The notes: generated by a model from the letters alone, not told the origin. A DNA stretch of 64,000 bases from UBA1765 sp045615885 (GCA_045615885.1 JAZLFR010000046.1:42020-106019), one strand, 5' to 3'; positions 33,093 through 41,805 are shown, numbered from the stretch's first letter. Translations and numbers: made by a program.

Positions 33093-34433
33093 CTACTTTC
33101 TCTTTTTGCCAGAGAAGTAGTCGTTTTGACGCGTGCAGCCAAGCACAGCATGCCACAGTGCGCCGCTCGGATCAATCTTCTTGCGTTCGCTTACGGCATA
33201 GTCGATAGGCACATGCGTGAACGAGTTGTTCATGCTGCCCACGACCATGTTGGTCTTGCCGGCCATGGCGGCATGCACTGCGTTTTCAGCAAGCTGGAAG
33301 CAGAAAATCGCATCGGTGCCCTTGGCAGGAATGCTGCGCACCATGTAGCTCGGGTCAAAGTACTTGATGCTGATTTCCTTGCCGGCCGCCTTGAAGTGAG
33401 CCTTGATCTTTTCGTGGAGGAACTCGCCAATATCGTTTTTCAAAATGTTTCCGCTTGCGTCCTTGCGTTCCTGCTGGCCCTCAAAGAAATGCTGGCCAGC
33501 ACCTTCTGCAACAACGAGCACGGCATGCTTTTTGCCCATGTCATAACGGTTTTCAAGAGCCTTGAAAAGACCCTTTTCGCCTTCAAGTTCAAACGGCACT
33601 TCAGGCACAAGGCAAAAGTTCACAGTCGTCGTAGCAAGGGAAGCGTATGCTGCGATAAAGCCGGAATCGCGGCCCATGAGCTTTACAAGGCCAAGGCCGT
33701 TGTAGGCGCCGTTAGCTTCGGTGTGTGCGCTTGTAATAACGTCGGTGGCGGCAAGAACTGCGGTTTCAAAACCGAATGTGCGGTCCACAAGGTTCAAGTC
33801 GTTATCAATCGTCTTAGGAATGCCGATCACAGAAATCGGCTGCTTACGACGCTTGACTTCCTTAGCAATGTCGCGTGCGCCGCGGAGCGTACCGTCACCA
33901 CCAATGCAGAAGAGCATGTTGATGTTCAGGCGCATGAGCGTATCGACCATCACCTTTTCGTCCTGGTTGCCACGGGAGCTACCGAGAATGGTGCCGCCAT
34001 CTTCCTGGATTGCATCGACAACATCCGGGGTAAGGTTGACCGGAGCATAGCCATAGGCCGGGTTCAAGCCGCGATAGCCGTACGGAATGCCAAAGATGTT
34101 GCGAACACCGTAGTCAAACCAAAGCACATGAACGATACTCTTGATCACGTTGTTAAGGCCCGGGCAAAGGCCGCCACAGGTAATGATTGCAGCACGGGTC
34201 CATGCCGGGTCGTGGAAAATGGTCTTGCGAGGTCCGGCGGCTTCAAGATCCGGCACATTCATGCCGGCAGCTGTCAGCTTCTGCAAAGTCTTGACATCTG
34301 TCGTAAGGGCGACTCTATCGGAGTCGTCAACAAAATGCACTCCCGACATCGGGGACTGCAGCGTGCCTTCGCCAACAGTTTCAATGGAAAGATCGTATTG
34401 GCTCGGATTATTGATAATATCGTCTTTTGTCAT
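33093..34433 (-). CDS. 6-phosphofructokinase, plant-type clade
   Basis: The 446-residue protein has the PFK motifs TCGGLCPGLNNVI, GSSRGNQ, FCIGGDGTLRGA, GIPKTIDNDL, GLVKLMGRDSGFIA and the N-terminal extension of the long, plant-like PFKs. In the family, a Gly after GGD (GGDG rather than GGDD) marks ATP-dependent enzymes. A Lys in PKTIDND is typical of PPi enzymes but is also found in plant ATP-PFKs. The combination here points to ATP use; this is inference from known residue rules. It phosphorylates fructose 6-phosphate in glycolysis. The gene is single, with strong codon bias. Confidence 0.9.
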   Translation of the reverse strand: MTKDDIINNPSQYDLSIETVGEGTLQSPMSGVHFVDDSDRVALTTDVKTLQKLTAAGMNVPDLEAAGPRKTIFHDPAWTRAAIITCGGLCPGLNNVIKSIVHVLWFDYGVRNIFGIPYGYRGLNPAYGYAPVNLTPDVVDAIQEDGGTILGSSRGNQDEKVMVDTLMRLNINMLFCIGGDGTLRGARDIAKEVKRRKQPISVIGIPKTIDNDLNLVDRTFGFETAVLAATDVITSAHTEANGAYNGLGLVKLMGRDSGFIAAYASLATTTVNFCLVPEVPFELEGEKGLFKALENRYDMGKKHAVLVVAEGAGQHFFEGQQERKDASGNILKNDIGEFLHEKIKAHFKAAGKEISIKYFDPSYMVRSIPAKGTDAIFCFQLAENAVHAAMAGKTNMVVGSMNNSFTHVPIDYAVSERKKIDPSGALWHAVLGCTRQNDYFSGKKRK

Positions 34434-34484
34434 AAGGACCTCACTTATAAACCCAATTTAGCAAAGAGATTTATGAATGAACCA

Positions 34485-36272
34485 TTATTGAAGTGAAATT
34501 GATGTAAAATGAATTTTAGTACGCAGCCCAGGGTTCGCATTTTCGAGCTCGATCTTCATATTTGTAAGGGAGCAGAGCTTCTTTACCATGGAAAGGCCGA
34601 TACCGGTACCCTTTGTAGTGCGGGTCATTTCATCTTCGACGCGGTAAAACTCGTCGAACACCTTGTTCATTTCTTTTTGCGGAATGCCCGGACCGTAGTC
34701 GCGCACAGAGAAGTAAATGTCATTTGCGCTTACAGAAAGCTTGAGTTCAATCATCTTGTAGCCGGCATTGGCAGCAAACTTGAGCGAGTTGTCCACAAGG
34801 TTCATAAGGATCTGCATCACGGCGTCCTTATCCATCGGGATAGACACATTGCACGGGTCGCAGCTCACAGTCAAATCAAAACCGTGATTTTCGATATTCT
34901 TGCCATAGGTTGCAACGAACATGTCCAGAATGCGTTTAGGATTATCGTTCTGGATCTGCACATTCCAGCGGTTTCTGTCGAGCTTCGAAAGATTGAGCAC
35001 ATTCTGGATAAGGCGAGAAAGGCGCTCCGTCTCGGAGGCGATCAGGTCATAATACTTGCGCTTCTTTTCTTCGCTCGCAGCCCAGGAATTCTGGAGCATT
35101 TCCGCATACATGCGAATGGCGGTAAGCGGGGTCTTGAGTTCATGGCTGACTGCAGAAATGAAGTTCTGGCGCTTGAACGAAAGTTCCACCTGGCTAGTCA
35201 TCAGGCGATACAGGCCATACAGGCCGCCTGCCACGGCAACAAGCATGAGCAGGCCAAGCAAAATCACCATGCGCTCACCCGGGGAACTTGTCACTTGCGT
35301 CAGGTACACATTGAAGTGCATTTCGTCGAGCGGGTGCTGGAGCGTAGCTTCAAAAATCAAATGGGCATTCCAAGGCTTTACGCCAAGCACGGAATAAGAC
35401 GATGTATGCGAAGCAAATTCAATATAGAGGTTCTGCTCCTGCGGGTCAAATACATTTTCCTTATCGACAATCGCCTTGAAGTATTCCTTCAGCCGCACGA
35501 TGTAGCCTTGAATAAAGCGCTCGCCGCCGCGTGTCACATTGCGGTAGAACACGATGTATTCCTGGTTGAACATCGCCTGGAAGGGTTCCAGCTGCACAAC
35601 GGCCAAGTTGGCATCCGCTTTTGCTGCAAGCTTATGGATCTTCGAAGATTCCACATCAAAAATGAAGGTTTCCTTTTGCGAGCTTTCCTCTATGCGCGCA
35701 GAAAACGCATTCGGCTTTTCCTTCATCTTGGAGCGGGCAAGCTGCAAATCCTGCTTGTAAATTCTATTCAGGATGCCGCTTCCGGAATCAAGCACTGCCC
35801 TATCGGGCAACGGATTCACGCGCACATCCATCTTCGTCAAAATGCTCTTCAGGGAATCGCGCTTCGCTTCACGCAGCTTGCGGTCATCCATCTGGATGTT
35901 TTCAAGAAAGCCATCCGGCAAGATCGGGGTCTGCACGGAACCGTCAGAGAACAACTGGAAGTAACCGACAAAGCCTGGATACTGGCTCTTGTAGCCAAGT
36001 TCGGCAAGCGGCGAGAACGTAACTTCTTCACCACCCAAAACAGGCACGGTGCGAATAAAACGGTAGTCAGAATACGAACGGGCCTCTTCTACGGAAAGGT
36101 CTGCATAAATGCGCTGGTTGAGCATTTCCAAAAGCAAGTACGCATGTTCCCTGTAGGCGTATTGCGACGCCTTCTGCAAATAGGAATAGGAGCGTTCAAG
36201 CAAAATCCCCACAGGGATTGCAATCGCAATGAAAATCGCAATAAATACATACTTGAATTTTTGAGTATTCAT
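34485..36272 (-). CDS. Membrane sensor histidine kinase
   Basis: The start is ATG 36272 (MNTQKFKYVFIAIFIAIAIP), giving 595 residues. A first membrane segment (about 9-26) is followed by a roughly 290-residue periplasmic sensor region of no recognised family and a second membrane segment (about 330-350). The HisKA domain has ISAVSHELKTPLTAIRMYAE (His377). The ATPase domain has NLVDNSLKFA, DYGPGIP and GTGIGLSMVKKL. It is the likely partner of the OmpR-type regulator immediately upstream, but a rho-independent terminator separates the two genes. The signal is unknown; the adjacent outer-membrane protein hints at envelope sensing. Confidence 0.88.
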   Translation of the reverse strand: MNTQKFKYVFIAIFIAIAIPVGILLERSYSYLQKASQYAYREHAYLLLEMLNQRIYADLSVEEARSYSDYRFIRTVPVLGGEEVTFSPLAELGYKSQYPGFVGYFQLFSDGSVQTPILPDGFLENIQMDDRKLREAKRDSLKSILTKMDVRVNPLPDRAVLDSGSGILNRIYKQDLQLARSKMKEKPNAFSARIEESSQKETFIFDVESSKIHKLAAKADANLAVVQLEPFQAMFNQEYIVFYRNVTRGGERFIQGYIVRLKEYFKAIVDKENVFDPQEQNLYIEFASHTSSYSVLGVKPWNAHLIFEATLQHPLDEMHFNVYLTQVTSSPGERMVILLGLLMLVAVAGGLYGLYRLMTSQVELSFKRQNFISAVSHELKTPLTAIRMYAEMLQNSWAASEEKKRKYYDLIASETERLSRLIQNVLNLSKLDRNRWNVQIQNDNPKRILDMFVATYGKNIENHGFDLTVSCDPCNVSIPMDKDAVMQILMNLVDNSLKFAANAGYKMIELKLSVSANDIYFSVRDYGPGIPQKEMNKVFDEFYRVEDEMTRTTKGTGIGLSMVKKLCSLTNMKIELENANPGLRTKIHFTSISLQ

Positions 36273-36304
36273 AACTTTCCAAAAAACTAGAGACAACACA
36301 AAGA

Positions 36305-36345
36305 TAAAAAAAGCACCTTTCGAGCAAAGCTTCAAAAAGGTGCTT
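36305..36345 (-). terminator. Rho-independent terminator between response regulator and kinase genes
   Basis: On the minus strand AAGCACCTTT (36345-36336), a 15-nt loop and AAAGGTGCTT (36320-36311) are followed by a run of T's. It lies between the regulator stop (36380) and the kinase start (36272). Confidence 0.75.
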
Positions 36346-36379
36346 AAAGACTTTCAGGGCCTAGACCACTGCGCGCCGA

Positions 36380-37084
36380 CTACTCCGGATTTGTGCAGAA
36401 CTGGTAACCTTCGCCACGGAATGTTACAAGCAGCTGCGGATGGGACGGTTCGTCCTCTATCTTCTTGCGGAGCTTGGTTATGTGGATGTCGACCGTGCGG
36501 GTATCTACGGATTCCGCATTCTCGTAGCCCCATACTTCACGCAAAAGTTCAGCACGAGAAACGGCGCGGTCGCGGTTCTTCCACAGGTATTCAAGGATTT
36601 CGACTTCCTTGCGCGTAAACTGCAACTGTTCGTTGCCACGAGTACCTGCGTATTCGCGGAAGTTGATGCGGAGGTTTCCGGCAACAAGCTTGCCATCGCC
36701 TTCGAGGGTCTGGCGGCTGCGGCGGAGCACAGCAGAAATGCGAGCCAGGAGCATCGGCACAGAGAACGGCTTTGCGACATAGTCGTCGGCACCGTACTTC
36801 AAACCATTGATGATATCTTCGTCAGAGTTCTTTGCAGAAAGAATGATGATCGGAAGATTCTTGTCCTTTTCGCGGATACGGTCGCAAACGGTAAAGCCGT
36901 CGAGCCCCGGGAGCATAAGATCCAAAAGAACAAGGCTGTACTTGCCGGTAAGAGCTTCTGCAAGGCCGGTTTCGCCATCGGCAGCATGCTTTACCTTGTA
37001 GCCATTCATTTCGCAAAGGTCCACGAGACCTTCCGCAATGGCAAGTTCATCTTCAACAATCAAAATTTCTGTTTGTGGAACCAT
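36380..37084 (-). CDS. OmpR/PhoB-type response regulator
   Basis: The 234-residue protein has an N-terminal receiver (ILIVEDELAIAEGL, phospho-acceptor Asp55 in VLLDLMLPGLDG, Lys in DDYVAKPFS). It has a C-terminal winged helix (FTRKEVEILEYLWKNRDRAV, then DTRTVDIHITKLRKKI and FRGEGYQF). It should bind DNA as a phosphorylated dimer. It sits 20 nt after an outer-membrane protein gene and before a histidine kinase gene on the same strand. Confidence 0.92.
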   Translation of the reverse strand: MVPQTEILIVEDELAIAEGLVDLCEMNGYKVKHAADGETGLAEALTGKYSLVLLDLMLPGLDGFTVCDRIREKDKNLPIIILSAKNSDEDIINGLKYGADDYVAKPFSVPMLLARISAVLRRSRQTLEGDGKLVAGNLRINFREYAGTRGNEQLQFTRKEVEILEYLWKNRDRAVSRAELLREVWGYENAESVDTRTVDIHITKLRKKIEDEPSHPQLLVTFRGEGYQFCTNPE

Positions 37085-37104
37085 TTTCCAAACCCCTTTA
37101 ACAA

Positions 37105-37950
37105 TTAGATAGCAAGACCGATACCAAGTTCAACAGCATGGCGGCCAAAATTGATTTCTTCAGCAAAATCCCCACCGATATAATACTTGTAGTTAGCGTA
37201 GGCGGCAATCGGGATAATCGGGAGCTTTGCGCGCATACCGACAAGGATATGTCCGCCGATGCTAGTCTTCAAGCCTTCGTCCAAGGCCTTGTCCTGCACA
37301 TTCTGCTTCAATTTTTCGCCAGCGTCCTGAAGTTTTTTCATCTTCTTCTGCTGGATTTTCTCCACTTCTTCAACAGTCATGTCAGAAGTGATTTCCGTGT
37401 TGACAATATCATTGAGGTCATTTGCGACATCGCCAATAACACCCTTAACAAAGTCCTGATTCAACACAAAGGAATTCATGTAGTATGTAAGACCGCCACC
37501 AATGTACGGACGGATAATCGGGAGAAAAGTGATTGGATAAGTGATGGACAAGTCACCATTCATCACGACAAACTTCGGGTTGGCCTTGCCGAACGGAGTA
37601 CCGCCAAGTTCAATTTCAAGTGGGATTTCCTGTTTTTCGACCCAAAGGCTTGCATCATAGGAGCCAAACTGGATATTGACAGTTGTTTCAACATCGATAA
37701 ATGGAAGAATATCAACCCAGAGCTTAATACCGAAGCCCTGCATTGTGCCGCTAAAATCCTGATGATTGAACTTAATCGCTGTTGCCGGTTCGCCAGGGAC
37801 CGGATTGTCAACGCTTGCGACTGGAACCTTTTGGGGAGCGCCATCCAAGGAGGTGCCAAAGCCCGGGGCATAGTGGAAACCGAGGCCGATAATAGCAAAA
37901 GACTGCGTTGCGCACAATGCAGCGGCAGCTACCAAAAGTTTAAGCTTCAT
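37105..37950 (-). CDS. Outer-membrane beta-barrel protein, unknown function
   Basis: The 281-residue protein has a clear signal peptide (MKLKLLVAAAALCATQSFA). Alternating hydrophobic strands fit a small outer-membrane barrel (FGIKLWVDILPFIDVETTVN, YIGGGLTYYMN, and a final AVELGIGLAI). A charged helical insert (about 170-215, TVEEVEKIQQKKMKKLQDAG) interrupts the barrel, possibly as a loop or plug. It is the first gene of an apparent operon with the response regulator 20 nt downstream, so the two-component pair may regulate or monitor it. No specific family is recognised. Confidence 0.68.
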   Translation of the reverse strand: MKLKLLVAAAALCATQSFAIIGLGFHYAPGFGTSLDGAPQKVPVASVDNPVPGEPATAIKFNHQDFSGTMQGFGIKLWVDILPFIDVETTVNIQFGSYDASLWVEKQEIPLEIELGGTPFGKANPKFVVMNGDLSITYPITFLPIIRPYIGGGLTYYMNSFVLNQDFVKGVIGDVANDLNDIVNTEITSDMTVEEVEKIQQKKMKKLQDAGEKLKQNVQDKALDEGLKTSIGGHILVGMRAKLPIIPIAAYANYKYYIGGDFAEEINFGRHAVELGIGLAI

Positions 37951-38043
37951 GGTTCAGGACTCCTAAATATTTAGTTTCGCACGAAATCTATATTATTTTT
38001 TTTACAATGCAAACAAAAAGTGCGCATTCCTTAATAAAAAATG

Positions 38044-38766
38044 TCATTTTTTTGGCAAATAATCCATTTTTATGTTCCGCATGCTCTCAAAAATATTCCT
38101 TTTGAGGGTGGAACTGCCGCCAGTCAACGCTTCTATTTCTTTTCTGATGTGCTTTCTGTGGCTATTTTTAGAAAATTCGCAGGTGCATGTGTACTTTCTG
38201 TAGCCAGCCTCGTCCACATAGTCGATAATTTCCTGTTCTTCGCAGTAGCAGAGCGGGCGTATGATCGACATTGGGTACTTTTCGTACGGAACATACGGAG
38301 GCATTCCAGAAAACTCGCCATTATACACGATATTCATGAATAAAGTTTCAATAATATCGTCCAGGTGGTGGCCCAAAGCAATCTTATTGAAACCATTTTC
38401 CCTTGCAAACTTGATAAGCTCCACGCGGCGTTGCGTGCTGCACCAGTAGCAGCTCAGCTTGTGGCCTTCCTTGAGGCGCCCCTCTACGGCAACGTCCTTG
38501 TAAAAAAACGGAATATTCAAATCCTGCTCCAGCTGCTTCAAAAAATTGCGCGGGGCGGGGTCTGCAAAATCGCTCTGGATATGAATCGCAGCAAGTTCAA
38601 ACGAAAGCTGCTTGCCAAGGCGCGACGAAAGCTCCATCAAGAGCGCAGTGGAATCCTTGCCACCGCTTGCGCCCACGAGCACCCTGTCGCCCGGTTCAAT
38701 CATCGGGAAGTCGTAGAGGGCCTTGGTAATTTTTTTGCTGATGCGTTTGCGAATGTAGGAAGACAT
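38044..38766 (-). CDS. ttcA: TtcA-type tRNA 2-thiocytidine synthetase
   Basis: TtcA thiolates cytidine 32 of some tRNAs using ATP and an iron-sulfur cluster. The 240-residue protein has the PP-loop VGASGGKDST, a CxxC in LSCYWCSTQRR, the ALGHHLDDIIET motif and a third Cys in the C-terminal CTCEFSKNSHRKHIR. All are family features. The closely related TilS acts on another position but lacks the CxxC. It lies downstream of dnaN on the same strand. Confidence 0.82.
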   Translation of the reverse strand: MSSYIRKRISKKITKALYDFPMIEPGDRVLVGASGGKDSTALLMELSSRLGKQLSFELAAIHIQSDFADPAPRNFLKQLEQDLNIPFFYKDVAVEGRLKEGHKLSCYWCSTQRRVELIKFARENGFNKIALGHHLDDIIETLFMNIVYNGEFSGMPPYVPYEKYPMSIIRPLCYCEEQEIIDYVDEAGYRKYTCTCEFSKNSHRKHIRKEIEALTGGSSTLKRNIFESMRNIKMDYLPKK

Positions 38767-38782
38767 GGGAGTAGGGGACAGG

Positions 38783-38816
38783 GAATGAAAAAGGCTCGCC
38801 GAAGGCGAGCCTTTTT
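38783..38816 (-). terminator. Rho-independent terminator of dnaN
   Basis: AAAAAGGCTCGCC (38788-38800) / GGCGAGCCTTTTT (38804-38816) with loop GAA. The symmetrical A/T ends let it work in both directions. It lies 16 nt after the dnaN stop. Confidence 0.88.
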
Positions 38817-38831
38817 GCGTATAAATTAAAA

Positions 38832-39965
38832 TTAGTTATCGTCGAGCAAACGGAGCGGCATAAGGAGGAACGAGAAGTTCTGGCCTTCGCCCACCGGTTC
38901 GATGATGCAAGCGCCGGTCGGGGTCGTCATCTTGAGCTTGACTTCTTCGGTCTTGCACATACCGAGGATTTCGGAAAGGAACGTACCGTTGAAGCCGATG
39001 CTGAAGGAGCCTTCGCCTTCGTGGGCAACGGCAAGTTCTTCGTTAGAGAAGCCGCCTACTTCCGGGTCGCTGGCAGAAAGTTCGAGAGAGGAGTCTTCCA
39101 CCTGAAGACGGATCTGACGGGTGCGAGCGTTTGCCATGGAAATCACGCAGCGGATCTTGTTCAAAAGTTCCATCGTGCGTGCCTGCACTGTGCGGTCGAA
39201 GTTAGCCGGAATGACGTTTTCGTACTTAGGATACGGGCCTTCGATGAGCTTGGAAATGACCTGCACGTTTTCGCTCAAAAAGAGCACATGGGTCTGGGAA
39301 ATGCGGATTTCGACATCGGCATCATCGGAGATGTTGCGGCTGACATGCTGCAAGACCTTCGGTGGAATGATGACGCCGTGATCGAGCGTAACAGCGGAGC
39401 CTTCCGGCTGGTCGATATGTGCGCGGCCAAGACGGTGGCCGTCGGTTGCAACCATGGAGATCTTGCCGTCGCGTGCTTCAAAGAATACACCGTTCAAGGC
39501 GAGTCTTGTGGAGTCGGTAGAAACAGCAAACAAGGTCTTGTCCATGAGGAACTTGAGTTCGGCTGCGCTCACATGAAGGATCGTGCCGTCTTCAACTTCC
39601 GGGAACGGAGGGAATTCGCTGGCGTCAAAGCCAGTGATGGTAGCCTTACCGCGTTCGCTCCAGCGGATAGTCGTGAGGAAGTCCTGAACATCGAAGCTGA
39701 TTGTAGAAATGGACGGATCGACAAGGTTCTTGATCTGTTCGGAAAGACGCTTTGCGTTGACGATGATAGCACCGTCGCGTTCGCCCTGAACTTCTTCCGT
39801 CACCTTGATGCCAAGGTCCAAGTCCGTTGCACTTACTTCGAGGTAGTTGCCTTCCAGGCGAAGTGCAAAGTTGTTGAGAATCTGGAAAGTAGCCTTGTTA
39901 GGAACTGCGCTGATCACAGAGGAAAGCACTTCCTGAAGGACAGCCTTTTGAATTTGAAATTTCAT
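38832..39965 (-). CDS. dnaN: DNA polymerase III beta subunit (sliding clamp)
   Basis: The 377-residue protein has the three-domain clamp pattern. It begins MKFQIQKAVLQEVLSSVI, includes ATDLDLGIKV, FAVSTDSTRLALNGVFFE, MVATDGHRLGRA and ISMANARTRQIRLQV, and ends SFLLMPLRLLDD, which matches the conserved YLIMPMRL C-terminus. The homodimeric ring tethers polymerase III to DNA. AGAGGA precedes the start. dnaA and recF are not next to it; a small membrane protein gene lies just upstream instead. Confidence 0.95.
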   Translation of the reverse strand: MKFQIQKAVLQEVLSSVISAVPNKATFQILNNFALRLEGNYLEVSATDLDLGIKVTEEVQGERDGAIIVNAKRLSEQIKNLVDPSISTISFDVQDFLTTIRWSERGKATITGFDASEFPPFPEVEDGTILHVSAAELKFLMDKTLFAVSTDSTRLALNGVFFEARDGKISMVATDGHRLGRAHIDQPEGSAVTLDHGVIIPPKVLQHVSRNISDDADVEIRISQTHVLFLSENVQVISKLIEGPYPKYENVIPANFDRTVQARTMELLNKIRCVISMANARTRQIRLQVEDSSLELSASDPEVGGFSNEELAVAHEGEGSFSIGFNGTFLSEILGMCKTEEVKLKMTTPTGACIIEPVGEGQNFSFLLMPLRLLDDN

Positions 39966-39983
39966 TGTTTCCTCTGTATTGTA

Positions 39984-40133
39984 TTAGGAGTATTGAATGG
40001 TTCTCGTGGCAACGAAGAACAAAGCGACGAACAGACCGAGGGCAATAATTACCCAACGAGGAAGAGCTTTGGACTTTTTAGGAACAAAATCCTGTGCCTT
40101 GCGCATATCGCGACGACGTTCTTTTCTACTCAT
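39984..40133 (-). CDS. Small single-span membrane protein upstream of dnaN
   Basis: An ATG at 40133, preceded by AAGGAG with good spacing, opens 49 codons. The N-terminus is very basic (MSRKERRRDMRKAQDFVPKK), then one hydrophobic segment follows (WVIIALGLFVALFFVA) and a short tail. It ends 18 nt before the dnaN start on the same strand, so the two are probably co-transcribed. I do not recognise a family. The positive-inside rule suggests a cytoplasmic N-terminus. Confidence 0.65.
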   Translation of the reverse strand: MSRKERRRDMRKAQDFVPKKSKALPRWVIIALGLFVALFFVATRTIQYS

Positions 40134-40198
40134 TCTAGGACTCCTTGAATTATACGCTTCAAAAATAGCTATTTTACAAACCGAACGTTGAGGTTAAC

Positions 40199-40483
40199 AT
40201 GCCCAAATCTACATTGAATGACACATTTCTGCAACTAAAATCTTCTATTACAAACACAGCAACGAACTGTGCCTCCAAAGTCAAGGTGCGCATAGACCTT
40301 GCAAACGAAGAAGCCAAGCAGGCCAAGCGCTACCAGCAGCTCGGCGAACGCGTGCTGAACGCCCTCGTAGAGCAAGACTTCGAATCACTGAAAGACGATG
40401 CCGTGACTGTAGAGCTCATTGGCGCCATTCAAGAAAAGAAGCTGCTCATAAAGGAGCTTGAAGAAAAACTGAAGGGAGGCTAG
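40199..40483 (+). CDS. Small coiled-coil protein, unknown function
   Basis: This 94-residue protein has GAGG before its ATG. It is almost entirely charged helix (VKVRIDLANEEAKQAKRYQQ and AIQEKKLLIKELEEKLKGG), with heptad patterns and no membrane segment. It is divergent from the dnaN group and followed by a repeat cluster. No family is recognised. Confidence 0.65.
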   Translation: MPKSTLNDTFLQLKSSITNTATNCASKVKVRIDLANEEAKQAKRYQQLGERVLNALVEQDFESLKDDAVTVELIGAIQEKKLLIKELEEKLKGG

Positions 40484-40485
40484 AG

Positions 40486-40835
40486 GTTGGTTTAGGATCT
40501 AGGGGTTAGACGAAAGACGAAAGACGATAGACGAGAGAGGATTGTTATTTTCCAATGTGTCGGCTGTAGGCTGATGTCCGTCGACTGAATTAGTTTATAA
40601 GGATCTAGGATTTAGGATCTAGGGGTTAGGGGTTAGACGAAAGACGATAGACGAAAGAGGATTGTTATTTTCCAGTGTTGTCGGCTGTAGGCTGACATCT
40701 GAATGTTCAATTAATAATTAATAATTTCATTCTTCCATCTTCCGTCTTTCATCTTCCTTCTGTCTTCTGTACTCTGTTCTCTGTCCTCTGTTTTCTGACT
40801 CCTGACTCCTACCTTCTGTCCTCTCATTTCTATAT
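40486..40835. repeat. Repeat cluster with two direct copies of a ~100-bp element
   Basis: Copies at 40495-40593 and 40615-40705 share GGATCTAGGGGTTAG, the GACGAAAGACGATAGACGA block, GAGGATTGTTATTTTCCA and GTCGGCTGTAGGCTGA. An inverted copy lies at 32753-32853. The rest (40730-40835) is pyrimidine-rich CTTCTGTCTTCTGT and GACTCCTGACTCCT repeat. There is no gene; the promoter of the M23 gene must lie here. Confidence 0.7.
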
Positions 40836-40843
40836 TCTGATCT

Positions 40844-41680
40844 ATGAAAAAAATTGAAGTTCACCTTTTTAGCGATTCATCCAATTCCGGCAAGACCATC
40901 AAGATTTCCCTTTTGAGAATCGTGCTTTCGCTGCTTGCCATCGGCGCTGCCGTTGCGGGCTTTTTGCTGTTTTCGCCAATCGAGGTGAGTCAGCTGATTT
41001 TTGACAGGCAGATTTTCAAGGTGTACCAGGAAAACCGCGCGCTCCGCCAAGAAATCAAAGCCTCTACCGAAAAAATCGAAAACGCGAAGGCTGAACTTTC
41101 AAAGACAAACGCCATGCGTGATTCGCTCTTCAGCGACAAGACCATGCGCCACATAATGCAGGCACGCAAGGGCGAGCTGCCGCTCGTGACCGCCAAAGAA
41201 AATTTGCGCGAAGTAAAGGAACACCAGACCAAACTGATCGACCTTCTGCAAGACAACCAGAAATTCGCAAGGTCTCTGCCAATCATTTACCCGCTCAAGG
41301 GGCAGCATACAATCACGAACCGCTACCAAATGCTGTACGATCCGTTCACGGAACAGACTCTTCCGCACAAGGGGATCGACTTTTCGGCAAGCGTTGGCGA
41401 CACCGTATTTGCCACCGGCGATGCAGTTGTGCTGGAACAGCGCACGCACCGCGGCTTCGGCGTTACCTTGAAGCTTGAACACGCACCGCACATTAGAACT
41501 TTCTACGCGCACCTGAAGGAAACCCTCGTGCCAGTCGGCAAAAGCGTAAAGCGCGGCGAACCTATCGCTGTCGTCGGCAATTCCGGCCGAGCCACCGGCA
41601 CCGTGCTGCACTACGAAATCCGCTACGACGGTAACGCAATCGACCCCGAAGACTACTTCATCTTCAAGGAACCGAACTAG
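40844..41680 (+). CDS. Membrane-anchored M23 (LytM) family protein, possibly inactive
   Basis: The 278-residue protein has one N-terminal membrane segment (about 24-45), a coiled coil (about 60-90) and a C-terminal LytM domain. The first zinc-binding motif HKGIDFSA and the FYAHL histidine are present. The usual HxH motif (PHLHYE) reads TGTVLHYEI, so the first His, the catalytic base in LytM, is Val while the second zinc ligand is kept. It may therefore bind peptidoglycan or activate amidases (EnvC/NlpD-like) rather than cut. This is inferred. It is anchored with the domain in the periplasm. Confidence 0.82.
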   Translation: MKKIEVHLFSDSSNSGKTIKISLLRIVLSLLAIGAAVAGFLLFSPIEVSQLIFDRQIFKVYQENRALRQEIKASTEKIENAKAELSKTNAMRDSLFSDKTMRHIMQARKGELPLVTAKENLREVKEHQTKLIDLLQDNQKFARSLPIIYPLKGQHTITNRYQMLYDPFTEQTLPHKGIDFSASVGDTVFATGDAVVLEQRTHRGFGVTLKLEHAPHIRTFYAHLKETLVPVGKSVKRGEPIAVVGNSGRATGTVLHYEIRYDGNAIDPEDYFIFKEPN

Positions 41681-41775
41681 GATTTTGCGCCGAACATCAG
41701 TCTTTTTTACAGCAAAAGTCTTTAATTCGTTTACAAAACTTTACGCGCAACTTATAACCAACCCTCTTCCGCAAC

Positions 41776-41805
41776 TTGCAACAACCAAGTCGCAGCTATT
41801 ATTCT
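41776..41805 (+). promoter_or_regulatory. Possible promoter of rng
   Basis: TTGCAA (41776-41781), 18 nt and TATTCT (41800-41805) lie about 135 nt upstream of the rng start, in a 259-bp spacer with no gene. It is a weak match. Confidence 0.3.

Noticed and set aside
33126..34496. 456-codon plus-strand frame opposite pfk
   Set aside because: Antisense artefact of a codon-biased gene.
34509..36290. 593-codon plus-strand frame opposite the histidine kinase
   Set aside because: Antisense artefact; the kinase motifs on the minus strand are unambiguous.
40730..40835. CRISPR array
   Set aside because: The repeats are short, irregular and have no uniform spacers; no cas genes are present.
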